From Ottowia thiooxydans DSM 14619 (lineage in GTDB: Bacteria; Pseudomonadota; Gammaproteobacteria; Burkholderiales; Burkholderiaceae_C), in contig NZ_KE383942.1 in NCBI RefSeq assembly GCF_000422885.1, positions 251,353-315,352 of the forward strand: DNA of 64,000 bases, in the 5' to 3' direction. Each line of letters begins with the position of its first letter. Within the stretch, counting starts at the first letter, position 1. Of the stretch, positions 1 to 7,746 are shown piece by piece. The notes below the pieces were generated by a model. That model was not told the origin of the DNA. It was given only the letters and a program-made list of their open reading frames with translations, and did no database searches. A program made the translations under genes and the position numbers.

Positions 1-881
1 AGAAAATCAACCACTTGCTTGGGCGAGTCAGCCATCTTGGCTGCGACTGAAACTTCACCAAAATTGGCATAGCCCAATAACTGAGCCTCTTCTCGCCGCA
101 GGGCCAGAATCTCGCGGATCAGGGGGGCGTTGTCGAACTTGATGCTGTCGCCTTCTGCTTGGTCAGAAGCGCGGGTGGCATAGGCACGGTAGAGGCGCTC
201 GCGCAAGGCACGGTTGTTGGCGAACTGCATCACTGGCAGGTAGCTCGGCAGCTTGAGTGTGAGCTTGTAGCCGCTTTTGCCATCGGCTTCAGCCGCTGTG
301 CGGGCGGCGGTTTTGACATCCGCGGGCACGCCATCCAAATCAGGCTCCGTGGCGTAATAGGAGTAGGCATCAGTCGCGTCCAGGGCGTTCTCGCTGAACT
401 TCTGGTTCAAAGCGGCCATGCGCTCTTGAATTTCAGCGTAGCGCTCTTTCGCTGTTCCCTGCAACTCGGCTCCACCCAGCACGAAGTTACGCAGTGCGTT
501 TTTCAGCGCCTGGCGTTGTTCGTTGTTGAGTGCGGCGGGGTTGAGCGCCTTGTATTTGGCGTAGAGGCGCTCGTCAGAGCCCAGGCGCGTCCAGAACTCG
601 GTGACCTTGGGGAGTTCAGCGTTGTAGGCCGCACGCAATTCTGGCGTGTCCGCCACGGCATTCAAATGACCGACCACGCCCCACGCGCGGCCAAGCCGCT
701 CGGTAACCACGTCAAGCGTGCGAGCCAATGTGTCCCAGTCGGCCGGAAGCTCCGGCGCTACGGTCGCCTCAAGCGCAGCTTCGGATTCAGCCAGCAATTG
801 ATCTACCGCGGGAGCAATGTGCTCCGGGCGGACCTGATCGAACAGGGGGAGGTCGGTGAAGTCAAGAAGTGGATTTGCCAT
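1..881 (-). CDS. prlC: Oligopeptidase A (M3 metallopeptidase), N-terminal part
   Basis: The minus strand is open from an ATG at 881 to the window edge, giving about 293 residues that begin MANPLLDFTDLPLFDQVRPEH, a beginning typical of oligopeptidase A / PrlC, a cytoplasmic zinc endopeptidase that degrades short peptides such as cleaved signal peptides. The HEXXH zinc site lies in the C-terminal half and is therefore outside the window. The helical N-terminal region matches the family well, including the segment with LRNFVLGGAEL and the later YSYYATEPDLDGVPA. The gene is cut by the window edge, not broken. The long plus-strand open frame lying over it is an antisense shadow. Confidence 0.88.
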   Translation of the reverse strand, partial: MANPLLDFTDLPLFDQVRPEHIAPAVDQLLAESEAALEATVAPELPADWDTLARTLDVVTERLGRAWGVVGHLNAVADTPELRAAYNAELPKVTEFWTRLGSDERLYAKYKALNPAALNNEQRQALKNALRNFVLGGAELQGTAKERYAEIQERMAALNQKFSENALDATDAYSYYATEPDLDGVPADVKTAARTAAEADGKSGYKLTLKLPSYLPVMQFANNRALRERLYRAYATRASDQAEGDSIKFDNAPLIREILALRREEAQLLGYANFGEVSVAAKMADSPKQVVDF

Positions 882-1101
882 GACGCAGTAGCTGGGGGCA
901 GAAAGGGAAAAATAAACACAGAGATGCCGACATAGTAGCTGGCCGAACGCCCCGCTGAAATTCAACCCTGAATGGGGAGGGGTTCGTGTGCGTTTGCGTG
1001 TCTTGGTCTCGGCGTCTTGTCTTGAGTCTCAGTCTGGAAAGCTCCGCAAGGAGTCACTGGAGCATAGACCGAGACGTTGGGTGCGGCGCACTGCGCTTTA
1101 A

Positions 1102-1249
1102 CAGGCTGCTGAAATACTGTCGCGACGACTGGCACCCAACGAGAGTGACCTCGTAAACGGCGCAAAAGCGATTTTTTTTAGGTGTTGATCGATTAGGCAC
1201 CCCAAGCGCAACCAATTTCCGGACCTTCGGGGAGTATTTCAGCAACCTG
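1102..1249. repeat. Inverted repeat pair, possible MITE or IS remnant
   Basis: Bases 1102-1118 (CAGGCTGCTGAAATACT) are the reverse complement of 1233-1249 with one mismatch, enclosing about 114 bases. A pair of 17-base terminal inverted repeats at this distance looks like a small non-autonomous element or the relic of one. No transposase fragment and no clear target duplication were seen. Confidence 0.45.
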
Positions 1250-1551
1250 CCAGGCATCTCGACACCTGCCCTGCGGTTCGCTTTTTTGGCTTCGCTTCTT
1301 TCTGCTCTACGCATTTCTGGGTGAACGATCTGGCGTAAATCTTGCATACATCAAAGGGCGTGAAGGATTTTTCAATCCTCCAGGAAAGAGAGCTATTCCA
1401 GCGATGCCTCCACTCCCAAAAACGCGTGGTGAGCGGTGCGGTGCGGTAGCGCAGCTGTGGAAGCCTTTTTGCGCAACGCTGCCCTTAAAAGTTGATTATT
1501 TTCTGTATATGTATATATTTTTAGCAAATAAGTCGGTAGATAGAATGAATT

Positions 1552-1592
1552 AGGGAGCCTCTGCAAAACCTATCGCGGATGCCGGGCGCTGG
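1552..1592 (+). repeat. Solo copy of a dispersed 41-base IS-end-like sequence
   Basis: This 41-base stretch, starting AGGGAGCCTCTGC, matches 62635-62675 at about 35 of 41 positions in the same orientation. At the second site it forms the left end of a 272-base element with inverted ends. Here only the left-end-like part is present, 52 bases before the start of the receptor gene. It is probably the remnant of a transposable element end. Confidence 0.5.
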
Positions 1593-1643
1593 CATTCATG
1601 GATGGCGGCCCCACTGCACCTTTTTACTTTTTCGAGGCACACG

Positions 1644-2600
1644 ATGATTAGATTCCTGTTACTTGTGGCTGCGTTGTTCGGCACCATGGGGGCCTCGGCT
1701 CAAGAATTTCCCAACCGCACTATTTCCGTGGTGGTACCGGTACCTCCCGGCGGTGTGGTCGACCTGGCTGGTAGATTGGCTGCTGAGGCACTGGCAGGAG
1801 AGCTGAAATCCACTGTGGTGGTAGACAACAAGGCGGGCGCCAGCGCTAATATTGGCGCCACGTATGTAGCGCAGGCCAAGCCAGATGGCTATACCTTGCT
1901 TGCCTCATATTCGCTGTACCACAACGTCAACCCACTGCTCTTCAGCAATCTGAAATGGAGTCCGGAATCGTTTGTGCCAATTGGTCGGGTGGTGGTCACG
2001 CCTTCTGTGGTTGTGGTGCACCCTTCTTTACCGGTTCACTCGCTCAAGGAGTTTGTTGAGTACGTCAAGAAAAATCCTGGTGCCGTCAGTTTTGCTTCGC
2101 AAGGTACCGGTTCGGTGGCGCATTTAGGCAGCGAACTCCTCAAGCAAGACACCGGAATCGAAATGGTGCATGTGCCCTACAAAGGTTCGGGGCCAGCCAT
2201 GCAAGACCTTGTGGCGGGTCGAGTGCAGTTTTTCATTACCGCTCCGCCAGCGGTTCTGGGGTACGTGCAGCAAGGCAGGCTACGCGCACTGGCTATTGCT
2301 GGCTCAGAGCGTCATCCCATGATGCCCGACGTACCGACCTCAGTGGAGCAGGGGTTTCCCAAATTTCAACTCAATCCTTGGGTAGGGCTCTTTGCCCCAG
2401 CCGACACACCCGACGCCGTTGTACGCAAATTGGCGGCGGCGCTCGAAAAAGGGATGGCACAACCAAAGGCCATCGAATCGGCCAAGGCTGCTGGTGCGAG
2501 TGTGAGCTTCCAACCGCCTCAAGAGCTGGCCAAGGCCGTTGCGCAGGAACGTGCTTACTGGGCTGCGCTCGTGAAGGCGGCGAACATCAAGATCGAGTAG
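1644..2600 (+). CDS. Bug/TctC-family extracytoplasmic solute receptor
   Basis: The 318-residue product has a signal peptide (MIRFLLLVAALFGTMGASAQ) followed by the Bug family pattern: FPNRTISVVVPVPPGGVVDLAGR near the N-terminus, VVDNKAGASANIGA, and HVPYKGSGPAMQDLVAGR in the middle. Such periplasmic proteins (PF03401) bind carboxylates or related small molecules for tripartite tricarboxylate transporters, but many are orphans without nearby membrane subunits, as here. The start at 1644 is preferred over the upstream in-frame ATG at 1602 because it places the signal peptide at the N-terminus. The ligand cannot be read from the sequence. It runs convergently toward the LysR gene. Confidence 0.9.
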   Translation: MIRFLLLVAALFGTMGASAQEFPNRTISVVVPVPPGGVVDLAGRLAAEALAGELKSTVVVDNKAGASANIGATYVAQAKPDGYTLLASYSLYHNVNPLLFSNLKWSPESFVPIGRVVVTPSVVVVHPSLPVHSLKEFVEYVKKNPGAVSFASQGTGSVAHLGSELLKQDTGIEMVHVPYKGSGPAMQDLVAGRVQFFITAPPAVLGYVQQGRLRALAIAGSERHPMMPDVPTSVEQGFPKFQLNPWVGLFAPADTPDAVVRKLAAALEKGMAQPKAIESAKAAGASVSFQPPQELAKAVAQERAYWAALVKAANIKIE

Positions 2601-2666
2601 GGCACCGGTTTATCGAAAGCGAAAGCGCCGGGTACTTCAGTAGCGGGCGCTTCACTCTTCCCCTAC

Positions 2667-3653
2667 CTAGTAAGACACCCATTGAGGGCTGTCCAGCACG
2701 TCCACCGTGTGTAGTACCCGCCGCAGTTGCGGATCGCTCGAACTTTCCCAGGCGTTCACTTGCGCCAGGAATATTTCTATGAACACGGTGGCCGCGTGGC
2801 TTGGGGCTTCGTGGCTTCTACGAATGAGCCCGACCACATGGCTATGAAAGGGCTCCTTTAATTGAATGGCTGCCAAGCTGTGGCGCAGGCCATCGGTTTC
2901 TACCAGTGGCCAAGGACAGAAGGTGAGCATGTCGGTGCGTTGCACCAGGGTGAGCATCAGTGAGGCGGAGTGTGCGAGGTGTATGTGGCGCAGGGGGTGT
3001 TCCAGGCCATGCTGGTGGAACAGGTTGTCCATCAGGCTGGCTTGCTCGCCCGGAGTGAAGTTCAAGATCCAGTCGTCGTCCAGCAACTCTACGATCGAAG
3101 TCGCAGCCACGCGAGGGTGCCCGCGCCGGGCGGTCACGGTCATTTCGTAGCTGCACAGCGGCAGCGCCTGCAAGCCATGCATGGCGGAATCGGGCGCAAT
3201 GCGGCCAATCATCAAGTCCAGGCTACCTTCGCGCAGACGTGGGTAGACGAGGGCAGAGAGGCCGTCGAACATCTCCAACTGAACATGCGGCAAGGCTTGC
3301 CGGAACAATGGCACGGTCACGGGCATGAGCGTTTGGGCGACCCACGGCGTAATTCCAACGGATAGGCGCTGTGGTGTGGCGGAATCGCGGTGCCGCGCCA
3401 ATGCATCGTCCGCCTGGCGCAACTGAGCCAACACTCGCTGGGCGTGGACCACCAGATCGAGTCCCGCCGGCGTGAGGTTTACTCCACCGCCGTGCCTTGT
3501 CAGCAGGGCGATCTGAGCGTGGGCTTCAAGCTCCCGCAGGCCTTGGGTGATCGTAGCCTGCGTGACGCCCAGCTTGCGCGCCGCTGCCCGGATGCTGCCT
3601 TCCGAAGCCACAACGGCCAAGTAGCGAAGCTGGTGAACTTTCATGGGTTTCAT
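2667..3653 (-). CDS. LysR-family transcriptional regulator
   Basis: About 328 residues. An N-terminal winged helix-turn-helix (MKVHQLRYLAVVASEGSIR, then AARKLGVTQATITQGLRELE) is followed by a periplasmic-binding-protein-like effector domain starting near residue 90. It is transcribed divergently from the M20 amidohydrolase at 3740, with only 86 bases between the starts, the classic arrangement for a LysR protein that controls its neighbour. The expected target is therefore the amidohydrolase plus second Bug receptor operon. Two start codons lie close together (3653 and 3644); the open frame extends further upstream to 3734, but that part does not resemble a LysR N-terminus. Confidence 0.88.
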   Translation of the reverse strand: MKPMKVHQLRYLAVVASEGSIRAAARKLGVTQATITQGLRELEAHAQIALLTRHGGGVNLTPAGLDLVVHAQRVLAQLRQADDALARHRDSATPQRLSVGITPWVAQTLMPVTVPLFRQALPHVQLEMFDGLSALVYPRLREGSLDLMIGRIAPDSAMHGLQALPLCSYEMTVTARRGHPRVAATSIVELLDDDWILNFTPGEQASLMDNLFHQHGLEHPLRHIHLAHSASLMLTLVQRTDMLTFCPWPLVETDGLRHSLAAIQLKEPFHSHVVGLIRRSHEAPSHAATVFIEIFLAQVNAWESSSDPQLRRVLHTVDVLDSPQWVSY

Positions 3654-3739
3654 TATCGCGTGAAGAAAGGCATTGCCATTCAAGGAAAGGCAACGCCTGT
3701 CTATCGAACCATGCCTGGTGTTTTTAGACTGCATGTCAT

Positions 3740-4957
3740 ATGACTTTCACAATCGATCAAGCAGCGGCATCAGACAAGGTGCTACCCGGCGTGGCCAATA
3801 CGGCCACTGAGATGGTGGCACTGCGCCATCAGATCCATGCCCATCCCGAATTGGCGTACGAAGAGTTCAACACCAGCGATCTCGTGGCCGAGCGCCTGCA
3901 AGGGTGGGGGTACGAAGTGCATCGGGGTTTGGGAGGTACCGGCGTGGTGGGCACGCTGCGATTGGGGAATGGGCCTCGCCGGCTAGGCATACGCGCCGAT
4001 ATGGATGCATTGCCTATCCAGGAAGCCACTGGGCTGCCGTATGCCAGCCAAGTGCCAGGCAAGATGCATGCTTGTGGCCATGACGGGCACACGGCCATCT
4101 TGCTGGCAGCGGCGCGCTGTATTGCCCAGGAGAAATCATTCGACGGCACGCTGAATTTGATCTTCCAACCTGCGGAAGAGGGTTTGGGCGGCGGGCGCCG
4201 CATGGTGGAGGAGGGGCTGTTCGATCAGTTTCCATGTGATGCGATCTTCGCCCTGCACAACATGCCTGGCTTTCCCGTGGGCAAGTTTGGTTTCAAAGAA
4301 GGCCCGTTCATGGCCTCTTCGGATTCGGTGACGGTCACCGTGCAAGGCCGCGGAGGTCATGGTTCATCCCCACACCTGGCGGCAGATCCTGTGGTGGCGG
4401 CAGCCCACATCATTGTTGCGCTGCAAACGATTGTGTCGCGCAATGTTGACCCACGCGATATGGCGGTGGTGTCGGTCGGTGCAATCCATGGAGGTGACGC
4501 GCCTAACGTGATCCCCGGCAGCGTGCTGATGCGTTTGACGGTGCGGGCCTATCGGCCGGAGATTCGAGCCATGCTGCGCGAGCGTATCACTGCGTTGGTG
4601 CAATCGCAGGCGGCTACCCTGGGGGTGACAGCGGAGGTGGATTACCACTGGCGCTATCCCGCGTTGGTCAACGATGTGGCCTCCACCGAATTTGCCCGCC
4701 AGGTCGCGGTGGATTGGTTGGGCGAGGACGGCTTGCTGCCGCCGCTGCAGCCGCTCACGGGGAGCGAGGATTTCTCCTTCATGCTCGAACATTGCCCAGG
4801 TAGCTATTTGATTGTGGGCAACGGCGAGGGAGATCACCACGCCACCGGGGGCTGCATGGTGCACAACCCAGGCTATGACTTCAATGACGCCATCTTGCCA
4901 GTCGCCGCGAGCTACTGGGTACAGCTGGTGCGGCGCTACCTCGTACCTGCTGCCTGA
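3740..4957 (+). CDS. M20 family amidohydrolase (hippurate hydrolase / aminoacylase-like)
   Basis: A 405-residue cytoplasmic metallohydrolase of the M20D type, which removes the acyl group from N-acyl amino acids such as hippurate. The metal site is visible as HACGHDGHT at residues 110-118 with C112 and H114, and QPAEEGLGGGRRM follows near 145-157 with the catalytic glutamates. A conserved GRGGHGSSPH begins the dimerisation lid domain, and a C-terminal H lies in the ATGGCMVHNPGYDFND segment. It opens an apparent operon with the Bug receptor 57 bases downstream and faces the divergent LysR regulator, suggesting uptake and hydrolysis of one class of amide compound. Confidence 0.88.
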   Translation: MTFTIDQAAASDKVLPGVANTATEMVALRHQIHAHPELAYEEFNTSDLVAERLQGWGYEVHRGLGGTGVVGTLRLGNGPRRLGIRADMDALPIQEATGLPYASQVPGKMHACGHDGHTAILLAAARCIAQEKSFDGTLNLIFQPAEEGLGGGRRMVEEGLFDQFPCDAIFALHNMPGFPVGKFGFKEGPFMASSDSVTVTVQGRGGHGSSPHLAADPVVAAAHIIVALQTIVSRNVDPRDMAVVSVGAIHGGDAPNVIPGSVLMRLTVRAYRPEIRAMLRERITALVQSQAATLGVTAEVDYHWRYPALVNDVASTEFARQVAVDWLGEDGLLPPLQPLTGSEDFSFMLEHCPGSYLIVGNGEGDHHATGGCMVHNPGYDFNDAILPVAASYWVQLVRRYLVPAA

Positions 4958-5013
4958 TCGAGGTGGCTTTGCCTGCCTTGCCCGCTTTTCTCACTCTTCA
5001 CTAAAACCCCACC

Positions 5014-6009
5014 ATGACCATTTGCCAATCCTCTTCCTTCTCACGACGTCTGGTACTGGCAGCGTGCGGTGCTGCAGCCGTTTCGTTGGCTCTGCCGGCA
5101 TTTGCGCAGGCTCCTTATCCGTCGAAGCCAGTTAAATTGGTGGTGGGCTACGCGCCAGGTGGTTCGGTGGACATGGCTGCACGCGTAGTGGCCGATATCC
5201 TGACGGCTAAGCTCGGCAGCGCGGTGGTGGTCGATAACGCGCCGGGTGCTGCAGGTGTGCTGGCGGCGCAACGTGTGGTTAGCAGCCCTGCAGATGGCTA
5301 CACGCTGCTGGTGGGTTCGAGCAACGAGATGGCGGCCACGGGCCTGGTGAATCCAGCGCAAAAATACAACGCGCAGCAAGATCTCACACCCTTGGGCCTG
5401 GTGGCTACTGCACCGGTGATGTTGGTGGCTGGGCCAAAAATCCCGGTGAAGAACACGGAGGAGTTCATCGCCTTGCTTAAGCGCAACCCTGGCAAATACA
5501 GCTATGGAAGCTCGGGCGTGGGCTCCACGCTGCACTTTGCCGGGGAGCTGATCAAGCAACGCGCCGGTGTGTTCATGACCCACATCCCTTACCGCGGCAC
5601 AGCAGCGTTGACCAGTGACCTGGTAGGTGGTTCGCTCGATTTTGCAATCATTTCCCCCACTGCCGCGGCACCCTTCATCAAGGCTGGCCGGATCACGCCA
5701 CTGGGCCTGACTTCAGCCAAGCGTTTCCCCACACTGCCGCAAGTGCCTGCATTGGGTGAAAACGCCCAGCTGAAGGGTTATGAGTTGACGGGTTGGTTCG
5801 CGCTGGCCGCTCCCAAAGGTTTGCCGCCAGAGGTGGCGCAAAAGCTCAGCGCTGCACTCAAGGCCGGTTTGGCGGAACCGGCGTTTCAGCGCCGTCTGGA
5901 GGAGGGCGGTTCAATTCCCGCTACTGGCCAGGAAGATCTGACCCGCCTCATGCGCGACGACATCAGCAAATACACGGAGTTGGTCAAGTTCGCGAATATG
6001 CGCGACTGA
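5014..6009 (+). CDS. Bug/TctC-family extracytoplasmic solute receptor
   Basis: A 331-residue exported protein. The signal peptide (SRRLVLAACGAAAVSLALPAFAQ) is followed by YPSKPVKLVVGYAPGGSVDM, the family's N-terminal block, then VVDNAPGAAGVLAAQRVV and HIPYRGTAALTSDLVGG. It is a paralogue of the receptor at 1644 but clearly diverged. Its place 56 bases behind the amidohydrolase and under the same divergent LysR gene suggests that it captures the substrate or product of that enzyme. The ligand is inferred only from context. Confidence 0.9.
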   Translation: MTICQSSSFSRRLVLAACGAAAVSLALPAFAQAPYPSKPVKLVVGYAPGGSVDMAARVVADILTAKLGSAVVVDNAPGAAGVLAAQRVVSSPADGYTLLVGSSNEMAATGLVNPAQKYNAQQDLTPLGLVATAPVMLVAGPKIPVKNTEEFIALLKRNPGKYSYGSSGVGSTLHFAGELIKQRAGVFMTHIPYRGTAALTSDLVGGSLDFAIISPTAAAPFIKAGRITPLGLTSAKRFPTLPQVPALGENAQLKGYELTGWFALAAPKGLPPEVAQKLSAALKAGLAEPAFQRRLEEGGSIPATGQEDLTRLMRDDISKYTELVKFANMRD

Positions 6010-6024
6010 GTTGAGGCTTTTTGG

Positions 6025-6051
6025 CAGGGGAAAGCGCGCTGCCTTCCCCTG
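6025..6051. terminator. Candidate bidirectional terminator hairpin
   Basis: CAGGGGAA at 6025-6032 pairs with TTCCCCTG at 6044-6051, in the short gap between the convergent receptor and folD genes. The position fits a shared terminator, but there is no strong T tract on either side. Confidence 0.4.
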
Positions 6052-6076
6052 GGCCGTGAATACGCCCTAGCTTGCC

Positions 6077-6928
6077 TTAGGCAACCAGTCTCTCGGCCGC
6101 TTCCAGTGTGTTGACCAGCAGCATGGTGACCGTCATGGGACCCACGCCACCGGGCACTGGCGTGATCCAGCCTGCGACCTCTTTCACGTTTGCAAAATCG
6201 ACGTCGCCGCAAAGCTTGCCTTGGTCATTGCGGTTCATGCCTACATCGATCACCACGGCGCCGGGTTTGACCATATCGGCGGTCAAAGTGTCTCGCCGGC
6301 CCACTGCAGCCACGATGACATCAGCCTGCAGTGTGTGGGCTTTCAAGTTCTGTGTGGCGCTATGGCAGATGGTGACGGTGGCATTTTTTTGCAGCAGCAT
6401 CAGAGCCATGGGTTTGCCCACGTTGTTGCTGCGGCCGATCACCACGGCGTGTTTACCACGCAGATCCATGCCGGTGCTCTCCAGCAGCTTGATGCAGCCA
6501 TAAGGCGTGCACGACCAGAAACCGGGCGTTCCCGTCATGAGTGCGCCGGCACTGGCCACATGAAAGCCATCCACATCCTTGGCTGGCGAAATCGATTCGA
6601 TCACTTTGTGCGCGTCGATATGGGCGGGCAGCGGCAGTTGCACCAGGATGCCGTGAATGCTTGGATCCTGATTGAGTGCTTCTACCCTGGCCAGCAACGC
6701 GGCCTCGGTCAGATCGGCCTCATACCTCTCCAGCACCGAGTGCAGGCCTGCTTCCTCACAGGCTTGAACCTTCTTGCCCACATAAACCTTGCTGGCAGGA
6801 TCTTCCCCAACCAGGATCACCGCAAGACCGGGCGTAATACCTTTGGTCTTGAGCGCAGCCGTACGCTGCGCCACCTCGGTCCGCAATTGCTTGGCAACCG
6901 CGTTGCCATCGATGATCTGTGCAGTCAT
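6077..6928 (-). CDS. folD: Bifunctional methylenetetrahydrofolate dehydrogenase / methenyltetrahydrofolate cyclohydrolase
   Basis: The 283-residue product is FolD, which interconverts 5,10-methylene-, methenyl- and 10-formyl-tetrahydrofolate in the cytoplasm. Signature segments are present: [20 protein letters not shown] with the active-site lysine region, then [19 protein letters not shown], and the dinucleotide-binding [13 protein letters not shown]. The C-terminus carries [16 protein letters not shown]. The start at 6928 (MTAQIIDG) is supported by GGAGAA 6 bases upstream; the open frame continues further but without similarity. A hairpin lies in the leader just upstream. Confidence 0.96.
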   Translation of the reverse strand: MTAQIIDGNAVAKQLRTEVAQRTAALKTKGITPGLAVILVGEDPASKVYVGKKVQACEEAGLHSVLERYEADLTEAALLARVEALNQDPSIHGILVQLPLPAHIDAHKVIESISPAKDVDGFHVASAGALMTGTPGFWSCTPYGCIKLLESTGMDLRGKHAVVIGRSNNVGKPMALMLLQKNATVTICHSATQNLKAHTLQADVIVAAVGRRDTLTADMVKPGAVVIDVGMNRNDQGKLCGDVDFANVKEVAGWITPVPGGVGPMTVTMLLVNTLEAAERLVA

Positions 6929-6955
6929 GGGTCGTTCTCCAAAATTCCAATTGAA

Positions 6956-6986
6956 AACGCCCGAAAGTCCAGGAACCACGGGCGTT
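6956..6986 (-). promoter_or_regulatory. Hairpin in the folD 5' leader
   Basis: Eight bases (6956-6963, AACGCCCG on the plus strand) are perfectly complementary to 6979-6986, with a 15-base loop, 28 bases upstream of the folD start on its strand. It could be an attenuator, an mRNA stabiliser or chance. It does not resemble a folate riboswitch I can recognise. Confidence 0.35.
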
Positions 6987-7056
6987 AAATAATTCTCAAC
7001 TATCTCGTTTATTCACTACGCGAAACGCAAGGCCTTCATTGCAGGCCATCCAAGGG

Positions 7057-7133
7057 CCACCGCGGAGCTGACTTCGCCAGGCCGCCAGTGGCGTCCCTCT
7101 GGGGGGAAGGCGCCAAAGGCGACCCAGGGGGTT
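7057..7133 (+). repeat. Dispersed GC-rich palindromic repeat, copy 1
   Basis: This stretch, with the core CTCTGGGGGGAAGGCGCC, is strongly similar to the reverse complement of 16707-16786. Both copies include a CGCGGAGCTG block and end in a C/G-rich run. It abuts the stop codon of the response regulator gene and may act as its transcription terminator or as a REP-like element. Confidence 0.65.
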
Positions 7134-7746
7134 ATTTCCCAGCTAAGGCAATTTTGAGCAGGTCAGCCACAGTGTTGGCGCCCAGCTTCTCCATGATGTT
7201 GGCGCGGTGCGCCTCCACCGTTTTGATGCTGATGCCAAGGTCATCGGCGATCTGCTTGTTCAGGCGGCCTGCAACGATGCGCTCCAGCACCTGCGCTTCG
7301 CGCCCGGTGAGCTTGGAAAGCAGCGCGTCACGGCTGGCAGCTTGCTGGTGCTCGGCAAAGGCTGCGCGGGCTTGTTCCAGCATGCGCTCAACCAGCGGCA
7401 CCAGCTTGTCTTCCTTGAAAGGCTTCTGGATGAAATCCATAGCGCCTTTTTTCATGGTGTCGACAGCCATGGGCACGTCGCCATGGCCGGTGATGAAGGC
7501 CACTGGCAGCGGAGACTGTCTTTCTACGAGACGGTCTTGCAACTCCAGGCCGGTCATGCCGCCCATGCGAATGTCCACGATCAGGCAGGCTATTTCCCGC
7601 GGGTCGTAGCGTGAAAGAAAGGCTTCGGCCGATTCGAAGCAACGGACCCTAAAGTCCTGGCCTTCGAGCAGCCACTGCACGGAATCTCGTACGGCCTCAT
7701 CATCATCGACGACGTATACCGTTCCTCGCTTCGGAATTAGGTTCAT
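7132..7746 (-). CDS. FixJ/NarL-type two-component response regulator
   Basis: A 204-residue DNA-binding regulator. The receiver domain (residues 9-120) has the acidic pocket VVDDDEAVRDS, phosphoacceptor D58 in LIVDIRMGGMTG, and the conserved lysine in FIQKPFKEDKL. The C-terminal LuxR-type helix-turn-helix (about 140-200) reads LTGREAQVLERIVAGRLNKQ. The pattern is that of FixJ, TtrR and DctR-like regulators. Its ATG overlaps the kinase stop codon by four bases, so the two are translationally coupled. The pair is divergent from aceE, making control of pyruvate dehydrogenase genes possible but unproven. Confidence 0.92.
   Translation of the reverse strand: MNLIPKRGTVYVVDDDEAVRDSVQWLLEGQDFRVRCFESAEAFLSRYDPREIACLIVDIRMGGMTGLELQDRLVERQSPLPVAFITGHGDVPMAVDTMKKGAMDFIQKPFKEDKLVPLVERMLEQARAAFAEHQQAASRDALLSKLTGREAQVLERIVAGRLNKQIADDLGISIKTVEAHRANIMEKLGANTVADLLKIALAGK

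Larger units (their letters stand above)
882..1643. other. Intergenic region with inverted-repeat remnants
   Basis: About 760 bases without a convincing gene. It holds a short inverted-repeat pair (1102-1118 with 1233-1249), an AT-rich stretch around 1490-1550 that could carry the promoter of the downstream receptor gene, and a 41-base sequence at 1552-1592 that recurs near position 62635. Small open frames on the minus strand here have no recognisable product. Confidence 0.6.

Noticed and set aside
159-935. A 258-residue plus-strand open frame at the window start
   Set aside because: It is antisense to the oligopeptidase A gene, which runs off the window edge and matches its family well.
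6956-6986. The folD leader hairpin as a tetrahydrofolate riboswitch
   Set aside because: Too small and without the junctions or conserved loops of known folate riboswitches.
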